A stretch of 24,403 nt of DNA from an uncultured Fastidiosipila sp. GTDB taxonomy: Bacteria; Bacillota; Clostridia; Saccharofermentanales; Fastidiosipilaceae. The notes below the pieces were generated by a model that worked only from the letters and a program-made list of their open reading frames with translations, did no database searches and was not told where the DNA came from. Positions 22,763 to 24,403 of the stretch are shown one piece after another (the first letter of the stretch is position 1; the number at the start of each line of letters is the position of its first letter). Where the stretch lies: NCBI GenBank assembly GCA_938014865.1, contig CALLQJ010000007.1, positions 1 to 24,403 on the forward strand, written 5' to 3'. The position numbers and the translations under genes are program-made.

Positions 22763-24082
22763 CTATTTTTCCATCCGCCAGATTTCCGCACTGCAGGGCG
22801 CCAGCTCGCTGCCGCCGCCGAAATCATGCGTCTTGCCGCTCAAAAGTTCCTCGGACTCTCCGCAGCCCGCATCAAAATGCACGGTCACCGGAGCATCGGC
22901 ACAGTTTACGGCGACCAGGATACGCTCATCCGGGCTTTTGCGCTCAAAAATAAACTGCTCATTATTTAAATGCACGGTCCGGTATTCGCCTTCCGCCAAG
23001 GCCGGGTGTTTGCGGCGAATCTCGTTTAAGCGGGCGATCAGCTCGGTCAGGGAATTCTCTTCCGGATGCTCATAAGCCGGCCGCACGGCCCAGTCGCTGT
23101 CCGGCCCGCGCCGGCCTTCGGCGCCCCATTCCGAACCGTAGTAAACACAGGGGATGCCGGGCTGCGTGAACATCAGGACATAGGCTAAAGGCAGGTGCTT
23201 TTTATTTTGCAGAACGGAAGCGGCCCGGTCCGTATCGTGATTATCCAGAAAGGACAAGAGCGTCTTCACCCCGTGATAAAGCGCCCAGGGCTCATCATTA
23301 AACTGCCGCTGCAGGGAGTGGGCAATTTCAAAAAGATTATGGGAATTAAACGCAGACAGTGTGCCCTTTGCGCACTCATAATTCGTCACAGAATGGCAGA
23401 GCCCTTCGCCCAAAAGGTGATTGTAATCCCCGGTGATCATCTCGCCGATGAGCAGAAACTCCGGATCCTTTTCCAGGCAAAAAGCGTGCAGCGCCCTAAG
23501 AAAATCCTGATCCAAGGTATACGCCACATCCAGGCGCAGGCCCGATATCTTATAAACGTCCATCCATTCCGCCACGGCGTCAAAAATATAGCGGCGGACC
23601 TCAGGATTTTGCAGATTCAATTTCACCAGGTTGTAATGCCCTTCCCAGCCTTGGTACGAAAGACCGTCGTTATACGCATTATTGTTTGAAAAATCAATGT
23701 AAAACCAATCCTTATACGCCGAGTTTTCGCGCTTTTCCAAAAGGTCCTGAAAGGCAAAAAAGCCCCGCCCCACATGGTTGAAGACCCCGTCAAAGAGGAT
23801 GCGAAAGCCCGCTTCCCGAAGCGTTTCGCAGACAAAGCGAAGATCGTCGTCCGATCCCAGACGGCGGTCCAAATGCCGCAGGTCGCGGGTGTCATAGCCG
23901 TGGGCATCGCTTTCAAAAAGGGGATTAAAAAGAATCGTTTCCGCATGAAGCGTCTGCAGATGGGGAATCCAGTCCAGGACTTTGCGGATCCGCGGCTCAC
24001 GCTTCCCGCCGCTGTTTTCCCGCTCCGCAGCACAAAAGCCCAAAGGATAAATCTGATAAATCGTCGTGTAGTGATACCACAT
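22763..24082 (-). CDS. GH13 alpha-amylase-family glycoside hydrolase
   Basis: The 439-residue protein is a GH13 enzyme acting on alpha-linked glucans or oligosaccharides. Conserved regions are FDGVFNHVG (region I), GLRLDVAY with nucleophile D185, LIGEM with acid/base E214, and FLDNHD with D283. A short beta-sheet C-terminal domain follows. There is no signal peptide, so it degrades imported oligosaccharides in the cytoplasm. It is shorter than typical neopullulanases and lacks an N-terminal starch-binding domain. ATG 24082 has AGAGG 8 bases upstream. It converges on the PfkB kinase gene and is probably transcribed alone. Confidence 0.92.
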   Translation of the reverse strand: MWYHYTTIYQIYPLGFCAAERENSGGKREPRIRKVLDWIPHLQTLHAETILFNPLFESDAHGYDTRDLRHLDRRLGSDDDLRFVCETLREAGFRILFDGVFNHVGRGFFAFQDLLEKRENSAYKDWFYIDFSNNNAYNDGLSYQGWEGHYNLVKLNLQNPEVRRYIFDAVAEWMDVYKISGLRLDVAYTLDQDFLRALHAFCLEKDPEFLLIGEMITGDYNHLLGEGLCHSVTNYECAKGTLSAFNSHNLFEIAHSLQRQFNDEPWALYHGVKTLLSFLDNHDTDRAASVLQNKKHLPLAYVLMFTQPGIPCVYYGSEWGAEGRRGPDSDWAVRPAYEHPEENSLTELIARLNEIRRKHPALAEGEYRTVHLNNEQFIFERKSPDERILVAVNCADAPVTVHFDAGCGESEELLSGKTHDFGGGSELAPCSAEIWRMEK

Positions 24083-24191
24083 AAAGGCGCCTCTTTCTTT
24101 TTAGATAAGATCGTACATTTCTTATTGTAACGTTTTTCCGGCCTTCTGAAGGGCGATGCGTCATTTCCCGGAGCATTCCCGGACAATAAAA

Positions 24192-24216
24192 ATGCCCCCG
24201 GAAAATCCGGGAGCAT
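24192..24216 (-). terminator. Terminator of the partial gene at the right edge
   Basis: On the minus strand, ATGCTCCCGGA (24216-24206) pairs with TCCGGGGGCAT (24202-24192) with one mismatch and a TTT loop, then runs into TTTTTATT. It begins 24 bases after the stop codon at 24240-24242. Confidence 0.75.
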
Positions 24217-24239
24217 CCTGCGTAAAACGTATCTTCAGC

Positions 24240-24403
24240 TTACTCACTGGCCAGCTGATACTCGATCGCACTCTGACGGGTCAGATTGTAGCCGAGTTCA
24301 GGCATTGAGGCGAAGGCTTCTTCTACAAAGGCTTCGGGATCTTCAATGGCTTCTTCCGGAATCATCATGCCGGCTTTGACCTTATCTTCCGCCAGGAGCC
24401 GGG
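24240..24403 (-). CDS. C-terminal end of an unidentified gene (partial)
   Basis: A minus-strand frame stays open from the window edge to TAA at 24242-24240, giving the last 54 residues. It contains LLAEDKVKAGMMIPEEAIED and ends IEYQLASE. Codon use is like the neighbouring kinase (many GCC and GAA), and a proper terminator follows, so the frame is real. The PEEAIEDPEAFVEEAF stretch loosely recalls the C-termini of saccharopine-dehydrogenase-like enzymes, but I would not assign it. Confidence 0.65.
   Translation of the reverse strand, partial: RLLAEDKVKAGMMIPEEAIEDPEAFVEEAFASMPELGYNLTRQSAIEYQLASE

Overview
The window looks like chromosome of an anaerobic, probably gut- or oral-associated member of the Bacillota. 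This rests on strong AGGAGG-type ribosome sites, GTG and TTG starts, and protein families common there: a TraX-like membrane protein, a CPBP protease-like protein, a cytosolic sulfatase, DUF4143 ATPases and a LacI/PfkB sugar module. I cannot name a genus. Most of the sequence has a moderately high G+C backbone. Two A+T-rich accessory segments interrupt it, about 1700-5050 and about 6490-9005. No tRNA, rRNA, CRISPR array or intact insertion sequence was seen.

Layout. 1-568: no convincing gene, only a strong hairpin, a possible decayed gene end and a degenerate 46-bp repeat. 569-1669 (-): membrane-anchored serine hydrolase of the beta-lactamase/penicillin-binding fold. 2048-5026: small membrane proteins around two DUF4143 AAA ATPases, one N-terminally deleted (2538-3248) and one complete (3386-4654). 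Each is preceded by a tandem array of 23-bp repeats that runs up to its promoter. 5277-6491: M1-like zinc peptidase. 6724-8982: an A+T-rich RloC-like AAA_13 protein (candidate tRNA anticodon nuclease with a zinc hook), flanked by a 7-bp direct repeat and inserted just before an endonuclease III-like gene. 9811-12385: an ABC exporter and an amidohydrolase whose only sensible start is ATT. 12382-13824 (-): SelO. 13952-15151: an MFS transporter, divergent from selO and with a candidate operator. 15556-20004: TraX-like protein, CPBP protease-like protein, exonuclease-BRCT fusion and sulfatase, all on +. 20375-22658: LacI regulator with palindromic operators, then a PfkB sugar kinase. 22763-24082 (-): cytosolic GH13 alpha-amylase-type enzyme. 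24240-24403 (-): C-terminus of an unidentified gene behind its own terminator.

How the parts fit. The right third is a carbohydrate and sulfated-ligand metabolism region: sulfatase, LacI, PfkB kinase and GH13. The left half is accessory. The most unusual structure is the pair of 23-bp arrays. They share period, register and a skeleton (TTCAAA-n4-GG-n-A-n3-AA-n-ATC) but differ in the core, and each abuts the promoter of its own ATPase. This suggests paralogue-specific operator or address arrays for a family with no settled function. The second candidate is the RloC-like island, a probable anti-phage or tRNA-damage module standing alone without restriction-modification genes.

All functional statements come from reading motifs by eye; no database search was run.
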